DNA of 64,000 nt from Bacteroidales bacterium. Its GTDB lineage: Bacteria > Bacteroidota > Bacteroidia > Bacteroidales > UBA4417. Below are positions 43,155 to 52,837 of this stretch, piece after piece (positions within the stretch are counted from its first letter, which is position 1; every line of letters starts with the position of its first letter). Position numbers and translations under genes: made by a program. Location: NCBI GenBank assembly GCA_016707705.1, contig JADJHD010000004.1, positions 1 to 64,000 of the forward strand, in the 5' to 3' direction. Under the pieces are notes generated by a model, which saw nothing but the letters and a program-made list of their open reading frames with translations, had not been told where the DNA came from and searched no databases.

Positions 43155-43940
43155 TTAATAATAATAGTATTCCCTGCCTGTCTTTTTGTAGAAAGGTATT
43201 ATCCAGCCCACTTTAATGCCCGAAAGCATATCGAAACGATGTTCGTTTGGTTTCATATGATCAGCAAAGTAATAGGCCCTTCTCGACTGTGTCCATGCCT
43301 GCACAAACTCAAGTCCTGCAAAGCAGTTGATGCGCTTGTTGTCGTCGAGATACTGGTATCCGATAAATTCAGTGATGCCGGCACCGTTGCAGAGGCGGTC
43401 GTAGCCTTTTTTGTATTCAGTCCTGAGCGGAGGAGTATTGTTTTGGGAAACATCGATCCTGATTTTATGCTGAAGCATTCCGGCACCCACCATAACCAGC
43501 CATCCTGAATTGGGATTTGACTTTTGAGTGGCAAACAGTTTTCCGGCTTTTGCCCAGGCTGTGAATCCCCTTTCAGTCATTGCCAGATTGGAATAGATCC
43601 CTTCTGCACTGATAACATGTCCGTCCTCGGTCGTTATCCATGAGGTGCTTCCATTCAGAACAGCACCACGGTCTTTAATATTTGGACCAAACAGGTAGTT
43701 GCCCTCAATGCTGAACACCCAGCGTTTTTTTGTCATATGCTTGAACCCTGCCCCTATGGTATGAGAAAGGCCATAACGGTCCTGCATATCAGCTGATGGC
43801 AGGTCCATAGCATAGGTTGCATAGATGCTATTCAGGACAAGACTGTCATTCATGCTGACCTGGGCATTCAGGCTGCCACTGAACAGGATGATAAATAGGG
43901 AGGGCAAGAGAAATGCCAGTGTAGATTTGCGGGAAGCCAT
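43155..43940 (-). CDS. outer-membrane beta-barrel-like hypothetical protein
   Basis: The 261-residue secreted protein (signal ..FSGSLNAQ) has a barrel-like body: SHTIGAGFKHMTKKRWVFSI, EGNYLFGPNIKDRGAVLNG, GITEFIGYQYLDDNKR and a C-terminal WIIPFYKKTGREYYYY. It lies upstream of the Kdo transferase gene on the same strand with a 27-bp gap, a pairing suggestive of envelope biogenesis. It is probably a lineage-specific outer-membrane protein; function unknown. Confidence 0.7.
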   Translation of the reverse strand: MASRKSTLAFLLPSLFIILFSGSLNAQVSMNDSLVLNSIYATYAMDLPSADMQDRYGLSHTIGAGFKHMTKKRWVFSIEGNYLFGPNIKDRGAVLNGSTSWITTEDGHVISAEGIYSNLAMTERGFTAWAKAGKLFATQKSNPNSGWLVMVGAGMLQHKIRIDVSQNNTPPLRTEYKKGYDRLCNGAGITEFIGYQYLDDNKRINCFAGLEFVQAWTQSRRAYYFADHMKPNEHRFDMLSGIKVGWIIPFYKKTGREYYYY

Positions 43941-44214
43941 ATCCTGAGAGTGAAATCAGTCCAACTGTTATTAGCTGCAAAGATACAATATTCATCTGGG
44001 CTGCCTTGACTTGTAAAGGTGAAACTTAGTTAAAAAATCGAGTCTGTTTAGTTTATTCTTCATTATCGGATTGGAATGAAAAAAGGATTTTTCACTGCAG
44101 ATTTTCTTACCGGATTTGCAGTATTGGTGATATTTCAGCAACAATTGAAGCATGGATTAGCTTTTTTTAAGAAAGAGTTAATCTGGCTGTCCGGGGTAGC
44201 GAAGTCGTAATTTG

Positions 44215-44222
44215 TATCTTTG
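44215..44222 (+). promoter_or_regulatory. putative -7 box (TATCTTTG) of the sugar aminotransferase operon
   Basis: TATCTTTG is an exact TAnnTTTG match placed 30 bp before the ATG at 44252. A convincing -33 TTTG was not found. The rest of the 311-bp gap (43941-44251), which separates divergent genes, shows no gene. Confidence 0.4.
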
Positions 44223-44251
44223 TCACATTATATTTCTAATTTATTTGATGT

Positions 44252-45382
44252 ATGCGCAAGATATCCATGGTTGACCTTAAGGCTCAGTATGAAAAGATTA
44301 AGCCAGGCGTTGATGCAGCCATAAATGAGGTCATCAGTTCAACATCCTTTATCAATGGTCCAGTTGTGAAGGAATTTCAGGCAGACCTAGAAAAATACCT
44401 TGGGGTAAAGCATGTTATCCCCTGCGGAAACGGCACTGATGCACTACAGGTGGCCATGATGGCTCTTGGACTCAAACCCGGTGATGAGGTGATTGCACCT
44501 TCATTTACCTTCATCGCAACCGCTGAGGTGATTGCCTTGCTGGGACTTACTCCTGTTCTTGTGGAAGTTGACCCGCATACCTTCAATATTGATCCTGCTG
44601 CTGTTGAGAAAGCAATCACTCCAAAAACCAGGGCGATTGTACCTGTGCATCTTTTCGGACAATCGGCTGATATGGATGCCCTGATGGCAATTGCAGAAAA
44701 GCATAATCTCTATATCATTGAGGATGCATGTCAGGCAATCGGAGCTGATTACCTTTTTGCTGATGGCAGCACCAAAAAGGTTGGAACTATCGGTCACGTT
44801 GGTTGTACCTCGTTCTTCCCTTCGAAGAATCTGGGATGCTATGGCGATGGTGGAGCTATCTTTACTCAGGATGATGAATTGGCTAAAAAGCTGCGTTCAG
44901 TTGTGAATCATGGAATGACCGTAAGATATTATCATGACGATATTGGTGTTAACAGCAGGCTCGACAGCATTCAGGCTGCAGTGCTTAAAGTGAAACTGCC
45001 ACATCTTGATGAATATGCTGCTGCCCGAAGGAAAGCCGCCGCCGCATACGATCAGGCTTTCGGAAATCACCCTAAACTGCAGGTCCCTGTGCGTTTTGAC
45101 CGTTCCAACCATGTTTTTCATCAATATACTTTGCTTCTGAACGGTGTTGACCGTGCCGGACTCATTGAATTCCTGAATTCAAGAGAAATCCCTGCAATGG
45201 TATATTATCCGGTTCCCATCCATCTTCAAAAGGCATACCTCGATCCTCGCTACAAACCCGGCGACTTCCCTGTTACAGAAGATCTGTCAAAAAAGGTTAT
45301 TTCCCTTCCGATGCATACCGAACTCGAGGATGAGCAACTAAGTTTAATCACTTCCTCGGTTCTGGAATACCTCAATCGCTAA
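44252..45382 (+). CDS. DegT/DnrJ/EryC1/StrS family sugar aminotransferase
   Basis: This 376-residue PLP enzyme converts a keto-sugar nucleotide to an amino sugar in surface polysaccharide synthesis. Motifs are VIPCGNGTDALQVAMMALGL, GDEVIAPSFTFIATAEVIAL, EDACQAIGADY and the PLP lysine region TSFFPSKNLGCYGDGGAIF, then VNSRLDSIQAAVLKVKL. The following gene is an acetyltransferase of the WbpD type. Together they resemble the WbpE-WbpD pair that makes 2,3-diacetamido sugars in O-antigen. Confidence 0.9.
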   Translation: MRKISMVDLKAQYEKIKPGVDAAINEVISSTSFINGPVVKEFQADLEKYLGVKHVIPCGNGTDALQVAMMALGLKPGDEVIAPSFTFIATAEVIALLGLTPVLVEVDPHTFNIDPAAVEKAITPKTRAIVPVHLFGQSADMDALMAIAEKHNLYIIEDACQAIGADYLFADGSTKKVGTIGHVGCTSFFPSKNLGCYGDGGAIFTQDDELAKKLRSVVNHGMTVRYYHDDIGVNSRLDSIQAAVLKVKLPHLDEYAAARRKAAAAYDQAFGNHPKLQVPVRFDRSNHVFHQYTLLLNGVDRAGLIEFLNSREIPAMVYYPVPIHLQKAYLDPRYKPGDFPVTEDLSKKVISLPMHTELEDEQLSLITSSVLEYLNR

Positions 45383-45415
45383 TCTGAATCAACTTCATAC
45401 AATAATCCCACTCTC

Positions 45416-46003
45416 ATGAGCAACAACGAACAGGAATATTTTGCCCATCCATCCGCAATCATTGACGAAGGCTGCAACATTGGAAAAGGAACCAAGATCT
45501 GGCATTTTACCCATATCATGAGTAATTGCACCATAGGCGAGAACTGCAACTTCGGACAGAATGTCGTGGTATCACCTGGTGTGGTGCTGGGAAAGAATGT
45601 GAAGGTTCAGAACAATGTTTCCATCTACACAGGTGTAATTTGTGAAGATGATGTGTTCCTCGGTCCCTCCATGGTTTTCACCAATGTGATTAATCCGCGC
45701 TCGGCTGTAAACCGCAAGAGTGAATATGCACAGACAATAGTCAGACATGGAGCGTCGATTGGTGCCAATGCAACCATTGTATGCGGACATGAAATCGGTG
45801 CTTTCAGTTTTATTGGTGCTGGTGCAGTGGTAACGAAGGAAGTTCCTGCCTATGCACTTGTAGTTGGGAATCCTGCCCGGCAGACCGGTTGGATGAGTGA
45901 ATACGGCCATAGGCTGAAGTTTGATGCTGAAGGGATTGCAAAATGCCCCGAAAGCGGAGAGACCTACCGTTTAGCTGATGGAAAAGTAAGCAAGGAAGCT
46001 TAA
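45416..46003 (+). CDS. left-handed beta-helix N-acetyltransferase, WbpD-like
   Basis: The 195-residue hexapeptide-repeat acetyltransferase begins FAHPSAIIDEGCNIGKGTKI, then WHFTHIMSNCTIGENCNFGQ, VFTNVINPRSAVNRKSEY and GASIGANATIVCGHEIGAFS. This pattern matches UDP-2-acetamido-3-amino-glucuronate N-acetyltransferases (WbpD/WlbB). It follows the aminotransferase by 33 bp and probably acetylates its product. A cysteine-rich tail (KCPESGETYRL) is typical of the subfamily. Confidence 0.88.
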   Translation: MSNNEQEYFAHPSAIIDEGCNIGKGTKIWHFTHIMSNCTIGENCNFGQNVVVSPGVVLGKNVKVQNNVSIYTGVICEDDVFLGPSMVFTNVINPRSAVNRKSEYAQTIVRHGASIGANATIVCGHEIGAFSFIGAGAVVTKEVPAYALVVGNPARQTGWMSEYGHRLKFDAEGIAKCPESGETYRLADGKVSKEA

Positions 46004-46299
46004 TTATCCAGTTCAAAACCAGCTGTCTGCATGATATTTTCGTCCATTCCCGGGCAACTGCTGACACTTCATCATCCTATATTTTTTTGGGAATTTCAAT
46101 TTACTGCCAGTTCTGCATATTACCATTGGTCAATAGGTTAATAAATTATTGACAAGTACTTCGTAATTAGCTCAAAATGGATGGTGCTCAGAATCCTGAA
46201 AAGTAAAAACAGTACAAACCGGTTTTTAGAAAGTCCAAATAATTACCAGCAATCATCAAGACATTATCCACCTGAATTAATAAAGACAAAAATTAAAAA

Positions 46300-47325
46300 A
46301 TGAAAAAAATATTGGTTACCGGGGGCACCGGTTATATCGGATCACATACTGTTGTTGAATTGCAAAGAAAGGGGTATGAGGTTCTGATTGTGGATAATCT
46401 CTCAAATTCGAGGCTGGATGTACTTGATAATATTGAAACTATCTCAGGCATAAGACCTGCTTTCGAGCAACTGGACCTTGCAGATGGAAAACTTACCGCA
46501 GAATTCTTCCAAAGGAATCCCAGTCTGGATGGAGTTATTCATTTTGCTGCCTTCAAGGCTGTTGGACAATCAGTGGCAGATCCTCTGATGTACTACAGGA
46601 ACAATCTTTATTCCCTAGTAAATGTGTTGCAGGGAATGAAGGATAATAATATTCAGAACCTTGTATTTTCTTCCTCCTGCACGGTTTATGGACAGCCAGA
46701 GCAATTGCCCGTGAATGAAAAGGCTCCTATTCAGAAAGCCTGGTCGCCTTACGGCAATACGAAGCAGATGAGTGAGGAAATTATAGAGTTTACTGTGAAA
46801 AGCTGCGATGTAAAAGCTATTGCCCTACGGTATTTTAATCCCATAGGCGCACATGAATCAGCATTGATTGGTGAATTGCCACTTGGGACACCTAATAACC
46901 TTATGCCTTTCGTTACCCAGACTGCCATTGGAATCAGGGAATGCCTCTCCGTTTTTGGCGGTGATTACGATACACCTGATGGCACTGCCGTCCGCGATTA
47001 TATTCATGTGGTTGATATCGCCCAGGCACATGTTGTTGCTGTTGAGCGTATGCTTGGTGACAAGGGAAAATCAAATTTTGAGATCTTCAACCTTGGAACC
47101 GGCAATGGCTTATCTGTGCTTGAGGTGATCAATTCATTTGAAAAGACGAGTGGACAAAAGCTGAATTACAAGATCGTTGACAGAAGATCAGGTGATGTTG
47201 AAAAGGTTTGGGCTGATACTACTTTCGCCAACCAGGAACTCGGATGGAAAGCCCTCAAGGGATTGGATGAAATGACTCTTTCTGCCTGGAAATGGGAGTT
47301 GAGATTGGCGGAAATAAAGAAGTAA
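46300..47325 (+). CDS. galE: UDP-glucose 4-epimerase
   Basis: The 341-residue SDR-extended epimerase has the Rossmann motif VTGGTGYIGSHTVVELQRKG. The catalytic serine/threonine is in VFSSSCTVYGQ and the YxxxK pair in SPYGNTKQMSEE. The substrate region is RYFNPIGAHESALIGELP and VRDYIHVVDIAQAH. It interconverts UDP-glucose and UDP-galactose for polysaccharides. It is preceded by 296 bp without a gene. Confidence 0.94.
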   Translation: MKKILVTGGTGYIGSHTVVELQRKGYEVLIVDNLSNSRLDVLDNIETISGIRPAFEQLDLADGKLTAEFFQRNPSLDGVIHFAAFKAVGQSVADPLMYYRNNLYSLVNVLQGMKDNNIQNLVFSSSCTVYGQPEQLPVNEKAPIQKAWSPYGNTKQMSEEIIEFTVKSCDVKAIALRYFNPIGAHESALIGELPLGTPNNLMPFVTQTAIGIRECLSVFGGDYDTPDGTAVRDYIHVVDIAQAHVVAVERMLGDKGKSNFEIFNLGTGNGLSVLEVINSFEKTSGQKLNYKIVDRRSGDVEKVWADTTFANQELGWKALKGLDEMTLSAWKWELRLAEIKK

Positions 47326-47332
47326 TTTGGAG

Positions 47333-47475
47333 ATGTGGGGATGCGCAGCGTAGCGGAGTCCGCCGGCTGGCGGATGAGGATGTGAGGATGCGCAGCGTAG
47401 CGGAGTCCGCCGGCTGGCGGATGGAGATGTGGGGATGCGCGCGGCGGCTGGCGGATGGGGATGTGAGGGAATCTA
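47333..47475. repeat. 47-bp tandem repeat with REP-like palindromes
   Basis: Two full copies and one partial copy of a GC-rich unit (GATGTGGGGATGCGCAGCG, then TAGCGGAGTCCGCCGGCTGG) lie just after galE. Each full copy has the palindrome TCCGCCGGCTGGCGGA (47359-47374, 47406-47421). The same palindrome with AGCT in the centre recurs at 53953-53968 and a mutated form at 54055-54070. Confidence 0.65.
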
Positions 47476-47579
47476 GAATAGATGAATCAGTGAAAATCAG
47501 TTGAATCTGCGTCATCTGTGTTCTATTTTTGGCTACTTGCACAATCAACCTCTGAACCCCAAATTCCAAAAATTCAAAA

Positions 47580-47634
47580 CTAACAACTAAACTACTAACA
47601 ACTAAACTACTAACAACTAAACTACTAACAACTA
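47580..47634. repeat. 15-bp tandem repeat before rfbB
   Basis: CTAACAACTAAACTA is repeated 3.7 times, ending 40 bp before the rfbB ATG. The remaining gap 47476-47579 holds a stretch (GTGTTCTAT....CTACTTGCA) also seen near 28075-28092. Copy number could vary between strains. Confidence 0.7.
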
Positions 47635-47673
47635 TCAACCCCCAATAGACCAAGGAAATAACAAACAAGCAAT

Positions 47674-48726
47674 ATGAAAAGCATACTCATCACCGGCGGT
47701 GCCGGATTTATCGGATCACATCTTGTCCGACTGTTCGTCAACAAGTATCCGAACTACAAAATCATCAACCTTGATAAGCTCACCTATGCAGGGAATCTTG
47801 CTAATCTGAAGGATATCGAGGATAAGCCGAACTACGAATTTGTGAAAGCCGATATCGTGGATGAGGATACGATAATGGCCATCTTTGATGCCTATCGTTT
47901 TGATGGTGTTATCCATCTGGCAGCTGAAAGCCATGTTGACCGCTCCATTTCAAATCCCAAGGAATTCATCATGACCAATATCGTGGGAACGGTAAATCTG
48001 TTGAATGCAGCAAGAAGTATATGGAAGGATGACTTCAACGGGAAGAAGTTCTATCATATTTCAACGGATGAGGTTTATGGTTCATTAGGGGATGAAGGTA
48101 AATTCCTTGAAACTACGCCTTATGATCCGCGTTCACCCTACTCCGCATCAAAGGCAAGCAGCGACCATCTGGTGAGGGCTTACAATCATACATTCGGATT
48201 ACCGGTGGTGATTTCAAATTGCTCAAATAATTACGGTCCTTTCCAGTTCCCGGAAAAGCTCATTCCTTTATGCATTAATAATATCCGTCATGGAAGACCT
48301 CTGCCTGTTTATGGTTCAGGGACTAATGTCCGCGACTGGCTGTATGTTGAAGATCATGCAAAAGCAATTGACCTGATTTTCCATGAAGGGAAAATGGGCG
48401 ATACTTACAATATTGGGGGCAGCAACGAATGGGCCAACCTTGATCTGGTAAAGAAACTCTGTGAGATCATGGACCACAAAATGGGCAAACACCCCGGCAC
48501 TTCCGAGCAACTGATTACCTTCGTGAAGGACCGCGCCGGACATGATTTCAGGTATGCAATCGACTCCTCCAAATTGCAGAACGAACTTGGATGGAAGCCT
48601 GAAGTTAAATTTGCCGAAGGTTTTGAAAAAACAGTTGAATGGTACCTCTCAAACAAAGCCTGGCTTGATGATGTAACTACCGGGAATTACACAAAATATT
48701 ACGAAGGAATGTATAAAAATCGCTAA
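47674..48726 (+). CDS. rfbB: dTDP-glucose 4,6-dehydratase
   Basis: The 350-residue SDR-extended dehydratase has TGGAGFIGSHLVRLFVNKYP, HLAAESHVDRSISNPKEFI, HISTDEVYGSLGDEG and the catalytic YSASKASSDHLVRAYNHTFG. It ends with PVYGSGTNVRDWLYVEDHAK and GGSNEWANLDLVKKLCEIM. It makes dTDP-4-keto-6-deoxyglucose, the first committed step to dTDP-rhamnose and other deoxysugars. The other rml genes are not in the window. Confidence 0.94.
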   Translation: MKSILITGGAGFIGSHLVRLFVNKYPNYKIINLDKLTYAGNLANLKDIEDKPNYEFVKADIVDEDTIMAIFDAYRFDGVIHLAAESHVDRSISNPKEFIMTNIVGTVNLLNAARSIWKDDFNGKKFYHISTDEVYGSLGDEGKFLETTPYDPRSPYSASKASSDHLVRAYNHTFGLPVVISNCSNNYGPFQFPEKLIPLCINNIRHGRPLPVYGSGTNVRDWLYVEDHAKAIDLIFHEGKMGDTYNIGGSNEWANLDLVKKLCEIMDHKMGKHPGTSEQLITFVKDRAGHDFRYAIDSSKLQNELGWKPEVKFAEGFEKTVEWYLSNKAWLDDVTTGNYTKYYEGMYKNR

Positions 48727-48893
48727 AATTCATTGTTTTGGCGCATTTTGATAGATTTGTCAAATAATGTTGGTAAAAGTCTGGATTCTCCTTAAGGAAA
48801 TGCAGGATTTCTTTCTAACTTTATTTATAGTATTAAGAAAATTGCATATTTGAAGATTCAGTCTTTAGGTATGCAATTTATAAATCGGGGCAT

Positions 48894-50678
48894 ATGGAAG
48901 ATCATCTTATTCAAATGTTTAGAAATCGTGCTGCAAGATATGGCAATAAGGTGGCATTTCGCACCCGTGATAAATCTTCAGGTCAATATAAGGATTATAC
49001 CTGGAATCACGGACTTAGAGCTGTAAACTCCATTGCGAAGAGTCTCCTGGCATTTAGTCACGGACCGGGCTGCATGATTGGAATTTTTAGTGATAACCGT
49101 CCGGAATGGACGTTCGCTGATCTTGCAATATTATCGGTAGGCGGAGTTGTTGTACCATTTTTTGGCACAGCCTCAAAGCAGCAGGTAAAGTACATGGTTG
49201 ATGAAACAGCCATGGAACTTATTTTTGTCGGCAATGATGAACAGCTTGAAAAGGGTATGTGGTTGCTCGAAAACTGTGATACCCTGGATACCATTGTGCT
49301 CATGCCCTCTGTGCAGTCCACTGTCCAATCAGAGTATATTATTCGCTGGGATGACTTTATAAAATTGGGCGAAAGCAGGGAGTTTGCGATTAAGCTGGAG
49401 GAATCGGTTAAGGCGATAAAAGACGATCAGCTTGCCACATTGCTTTATACCTCCGGCACAACCGGTGAACCCAAAGGCGTTATGCTGGCTCATGAAAATT
49501 TCATGAACTGCCTGCAAATACATGATAAGAGGCTCAAAGTCGGCAATGATGATATCTCTCTCTGTTTCCTGCCTTTAAGCCATGTTTTTGAACGCTCCTG
49601 GACTTACTACATGATTCACCGGGGTGCTGTTAATGTCTACCTCGAAAATCCCAGGGAAGTTATCAACGAATTAAGTCTGGCAAAGCCGACCCTGATGTGT
49701 GCTGTTCCGAGGTTCTTTGAAAAGACCTATAACGGAATTCGCGCTGAAGAAGCCAAATGGCCGTCAGCAAAGAGAAAACTTTTCGATTGGACCATAAGTA
49801 TCGGGCATAGGGTATCAGAGTATAGAAGCAGAAGTGCAGCCCTGCCAATTGGACTGAAAATTAGCTGGACCATTGCCGATAAACTTGTCCTGAAGAAATT
49901 GCGTTCAGTTTTTGGAGGCAATATTCGTAGTATGCCATGTTCGGGAGCTGCCATCAGGCCTGAGTTGCTGCGATTCTTTCACGCTGCAGGAATCTTTGTG
50001 AATTACGGATATGGTGCATCCGAAACTACAGCTACCGTTTCTTGCTTTAAGCACGATCAGTATGAATTTGGATCATGTGGCACGATAATGCCAGACGTGA
50101 ATGTAAAAATTAGTGAGCAGGGTGAAATTCTGGTGAAAGGTGCCACCATCTTCAAAGGATATTACAAGAAGCCCGAATTAACTTCCACAGTGCTCAAAAA
50201 TGGATGGTACCATACGGGTGATAAGGGTGATTTCACCTTGCAGGGTAACCTGATTATGGAGGACCGGATCAATGACCTTTTCAAGACTTCCGGAGGTAAA
50301 TATGTTTCACCTCAGAAAATAGAACTGCTTATCGGACAGGATCCATACGTGGAACAGGTAGTGGTAATTGGTGATAACCAGAAGTTTATCTCAGCAATTA
50401 TTGTCCCCTCCATGGCCGCATTGACTCAGAAATTTGATGAAACTATGCTGGCTGGCCATAAGGAAATAATTGAAGATGAGAATGTTGTAAACTTTTTTCT
50501 GGAGAGGTTAGCCAGTTTGCAGCAGGAACTAACTCCATTTGAAAGAGTGGTTAAGTTTGTGTTGCTCAAGGAACTTTTCAGCGTTGAAAACGACGCCCTT
50601 ACAAGTACACTGAAGGTAAAGCGCAAGGCTGTTGCCCGCAGTTATGCTCACCTTATTGAAGCCTTATACAAGGAATAG
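48894..50678 (+). CDS. long-chain acyl-CoA synthetase (AMP-forming)
   Basis: The 594-residue adenylate-forming enzyme has the P-loop TLLYTSGTTGEPKGVMLAHE, then SLCFLPLSHVFERSWTYYMI and FVNYGYGASETTATVSCF. The acyl-CoA synthetase signature is GWYHTGDKGDFT, followed by LFKTSGGKYVSPQKIELLI. The length and the FadD15-type insertion fit long-chain fatty acid activation. The 167 bp upstream show no clear promoter. It lies between polysaccharide genes and a lipid A acyltransferase. Confidence 0.9.
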   Translation: MEDHLIQMFRNRAARYGNKVAFRTRDKSSGQYKDYTWNHGLRAVNSIAKSLLAFSHGPGCMIGIFSDNRPEWTFADLAILSVGGVVVPFFGTASKQQVKYMVDETAMELIFVGNDEQLEKGMWLLENCDTLDTIVLMPSVQSTVQSEYIIRWDDFIKLGESREFAIKLEESVKAIKDDQLATLLYTSGTTGEPKGVMLAHENFMNCLQIHDKRLKVGNDDISLCFLPLSHVFERSWTYYMIHRGAVNVYLENPREVINELSLAKPTLMCAVPRFFEKTYNGIRAEEAKWPSAKRKLFDWTISIGHRVSEYRSRSAALPIGLKISWTIADKLVLKKLRSVFGGNIRSMPCSGAAIRPELLRFFHAAGIFVNYGYGASETTATVSCFKHDQYEFGSCGTIMPDVNVKISEQGEILVKGATIFKGYYKKPELTSTVLKNGWYHTGDKGDFTLQGNLIMEDRINDLFKTSGGKYVSPQKIELLIGQDPYVEQVVVIGDNQKFISAIIVPSMAALTQKFDETMLAGHKEIIEDENVVNFFLERLASLQQELTPFERVVKFVLLKELFSVENDALTSTLKVKRKAVARSYAHLIEALYKE

Positions 50679-50718
50679 GATTGCGGCTTGTTTCAAGCTC
50701 TTATCAATTCAGACTTTT

Positions 50719-51600
50719 CTACTTTACCTGAACCGGACGCGTTAGTTTCCAGCGCCGGTGTGACCAAAGCCAGTTTCCCGGATTTTTGTGGATGACTTCT
50801 TCCAGTTTAGCTGCATATCTGGAGGTGATTTCCCCATCGGGAAGCTCAAGTGGGGATTCAGCAAGGACTGATATTTCCAGTGTATAATACCCTCTCTTTA
50901 CTCTTTGAACATCACCATACAGAACAGGTGCATCCAGATGCCTGGCATATTTCTCTGGTCCATGCAGAAAAGCAGTCTCGCGTCCCAGGAAGTTTACCCA
51001 GTATGATTTTCGGGCATTTGTCGGACTTTGATCAGCAGCCATAATATATACAGATGGCGTTTTACTGTTGCGTTCAAATACAAAACCTGTCTTATAGATA
51101 GAGGCAAGCTGTGTGCCAAACTTTGACCGGCTTTTCTGAACAAACTTATCGATATGCTTATTGGTCAAAGGCTTGTAGAATGCTACAATCGGATGTGATG
51201 TGAATAATCCGGGGGATAAACTACCCCATTCCCAATTATTGAAATGAGTGGGTACGGCGATAATGGACTTGCCTTCATTGAGGTATTTGTCGATGAGCTC
51301 AGGATTGACAATAAAATGCCTTTTTCTAACCTGAGCGGGAGTCATGGTGAAAGCCTTGATTCCTTCAACCATTACATCTGCAAGATTAACATAAGCCGAC
51401 TTCACGAGCTTTCTAAACTCCTCATTACTTAATTCCGGGAAACAGCTGCGAAGGTTTTCCTCTATCACCTTTTTTCGGTAACCAACAACATCCTGGAGTA
51501 TAAAACGAATCAGGTCTGAGAACAGGTAAAGCAGGGGGAAAGGAATAATGCCAATCAGAAAAACGAAAGCGACAAATATTATGGTGATAAGAATGTTCAT
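50719..51600 (-). CDS. lipid A biosynthesis acyltransferase, LpxL/HtrB family
   Basis: The 293-residue membrane-anchored acyltransferase has an N-terminal helix (LITIIFVAFVFLIGIIPFPL), the HxxxxE active-site motif in VPTHFNNWEWGSL, then FYKPLTNKHIDKFVQKSR and DQSPTNARKSYWVNFLGRET. It adds a secondary acyl chain to Kdo2-lipid A at the inner membrane. It is convergent with the acyl-CoA synthetase gene (40-bp gap). Confidence 0.9.
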   Translation of the reverse strand: MNILITIIFVAFVFLIGIIPFPLLYLFSDLIRFILQDVVGYRKKVIEENLRSCFPELSNEEFRKLVKSAYVNLADVMVEGIKAFTMTPAQVRKRHFIVNPELIDKYLNEGKSIIAVPTHFNNWEWGSLSPGLFTSHPIVAFYKPLTNKHIDKFVQKSRSKFGTQLASIYKTGFVFERNSKTPSVYIMAADQSPTNARKSYWVNFLGRETAFLHGPEKYARHLDAPVLYGDVQRVKRGYYTLEISVLAESPLELPDGEITSRYAAKLEEVIHKNPGNWLWSHRRWKLTRPVQVK

Positions 51601-51818
51601 GTATGTTTTAACGTTTGAGGCTGCAAAAGTATTGAATTACTGAATGTAAGGCGGCATCCATTCTTTCTGCGATTCCCTTCTGAGCTCCATGCATTGATAA
51701 TTGTTAATATTTTTGGGCGAAAATGCTGGAAATGATAAGGCTTTGCAGTAATTTTGAGAATTGCAAACTGTTTTCGAAACATTCTTTTATTTCTTCTTTA
51801 TTCCTAAAACATTAAAAT

Positions 51819-52817
51819 ATGAATTATTCAGCTGACGAAACACGTTATGACAGGAAGATTTATCGCCGCTGCGGTGAAAGTGGTATCCAACTGCCGGCCA
51901 TTTCATTAGGATTATGGCATAATTTCGGACATATTGACGATTATCAGAATTCACGTTCCATAGCTTTAAGAGCCTTTGATCTTGGTATTACCCATTTTGA
52001 CCTCGCAAATAACTATGGACCTCCTCCTGGTTCTGCGGAAGAAAATTTTGGTAGAATGATGCGTGAAGACCTCCGTAAATACAGGGATGAAATGATTATT
52101 TCAACCAAAGCCGGATACCTGATGTGGCCTGGCCCATATGGTGATGGCGGGTCCAGGAAGTATCTCATTGCCAGTCTTGATCAAAGTCTGAAGCGAATGG
52201 GATTGGATTATGTTGATATTTTCTATCACCATCGTCCTGATTCTACCACTCCCATTGACGAGACAATGTCAACCCTGAGTCACATTGTTAGAAGTGGTAA
52301 GGCCCTTTATATCGGACTTTCCAATTATACCCCTGATCTCACCCGCCAGGCTGCTATTATGTTGAAGAAGATGGGAACTCCCTGTCTTATTCATCAGCCT
52401 CGTTATAATATGCTGGATCGATGGGCGGAAAATGGCTTGCTGCAGGTTCTGGAGAATGAGAGGATTGGTTGCATTGCATATTCCCCGCTTGCACAGGGAC
52501 TGCTTACTAACCGTTACCAGAACGGAATTCCGGCGGATTCGAGAGCTTCCAAACCTCATGGGTTCCTGAAGGAGGATAGAGTGGAGGAAACTCTTCCAAT
52601 TATCAGAAAACTTGAAGAAATTGCACAATCGCGTGGACAGAGCCTGGCACAGATGGCTCTTGTTTGGATTCTCAGAGACCCTGTTGTCTCCTCAGTATTG
52701 ATTGGAGCCAGCTCAGTTGGTCAACTGGAAGATTCATTCAACGCGCTCAACAATAAGAACTTCCGTTCAGATGAACTTGAGCGAATCGATAAGATTCTGA
52801 AGGCTAAATACAAATAG
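51819..52817 (+). CDS. aldo/keto reductase, YghZ-like
   Basis: The 332-residue NADPH-dependent TIM-barrel enzyme resembles the L-glyceraldehyde 3-phosphate reductase (YghZ/GPR) subgroup. Tetrad residues are visible in HFDLANNYGPPPGSAEENFG (Asp, Tyr), STKAGYLMWPGPYGDGGSRK (Lys) and VDIFYHHRPDSTTP (His). The C-terminus has WILRDPVVSSVLIGASSVGQ, the cofactor-binding part. The role is probably carbonyl detoxification; the substrate is not fixed by sequence. Confidence 0.9.
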   Translation: MNYSADETRYDRKIYRRCGESGIQLPAISLGLWHNFGHIDDYQNSRSIALRAFDLGITHFDLANNYGPPPGSAEENFGRMMREDLRKYRDEMIISTKAGYLMWPGPYGDGGSRKYLIASLDQSLKRMGLDYVDIFYHHRPDSTTPIDETMSTLSHIVRSGKALYIGLSNYTPDLTRQAAIMLKKMGTPCLIHQPRYNMLDRWAENGLLQVLENERIGCIAYSPLAQGLLTNRYQNGIPADSRASKPHGFLKEDRVEETLPIIRKLEEIAQSRGQSLAQMALVWILRDPVVSSVLIGASSVGQLEDSFNALNNKNFRSDELERIDKILKAKYK

Positions 52818-52837
52818 CGATATTCAGACTCAGGCAC

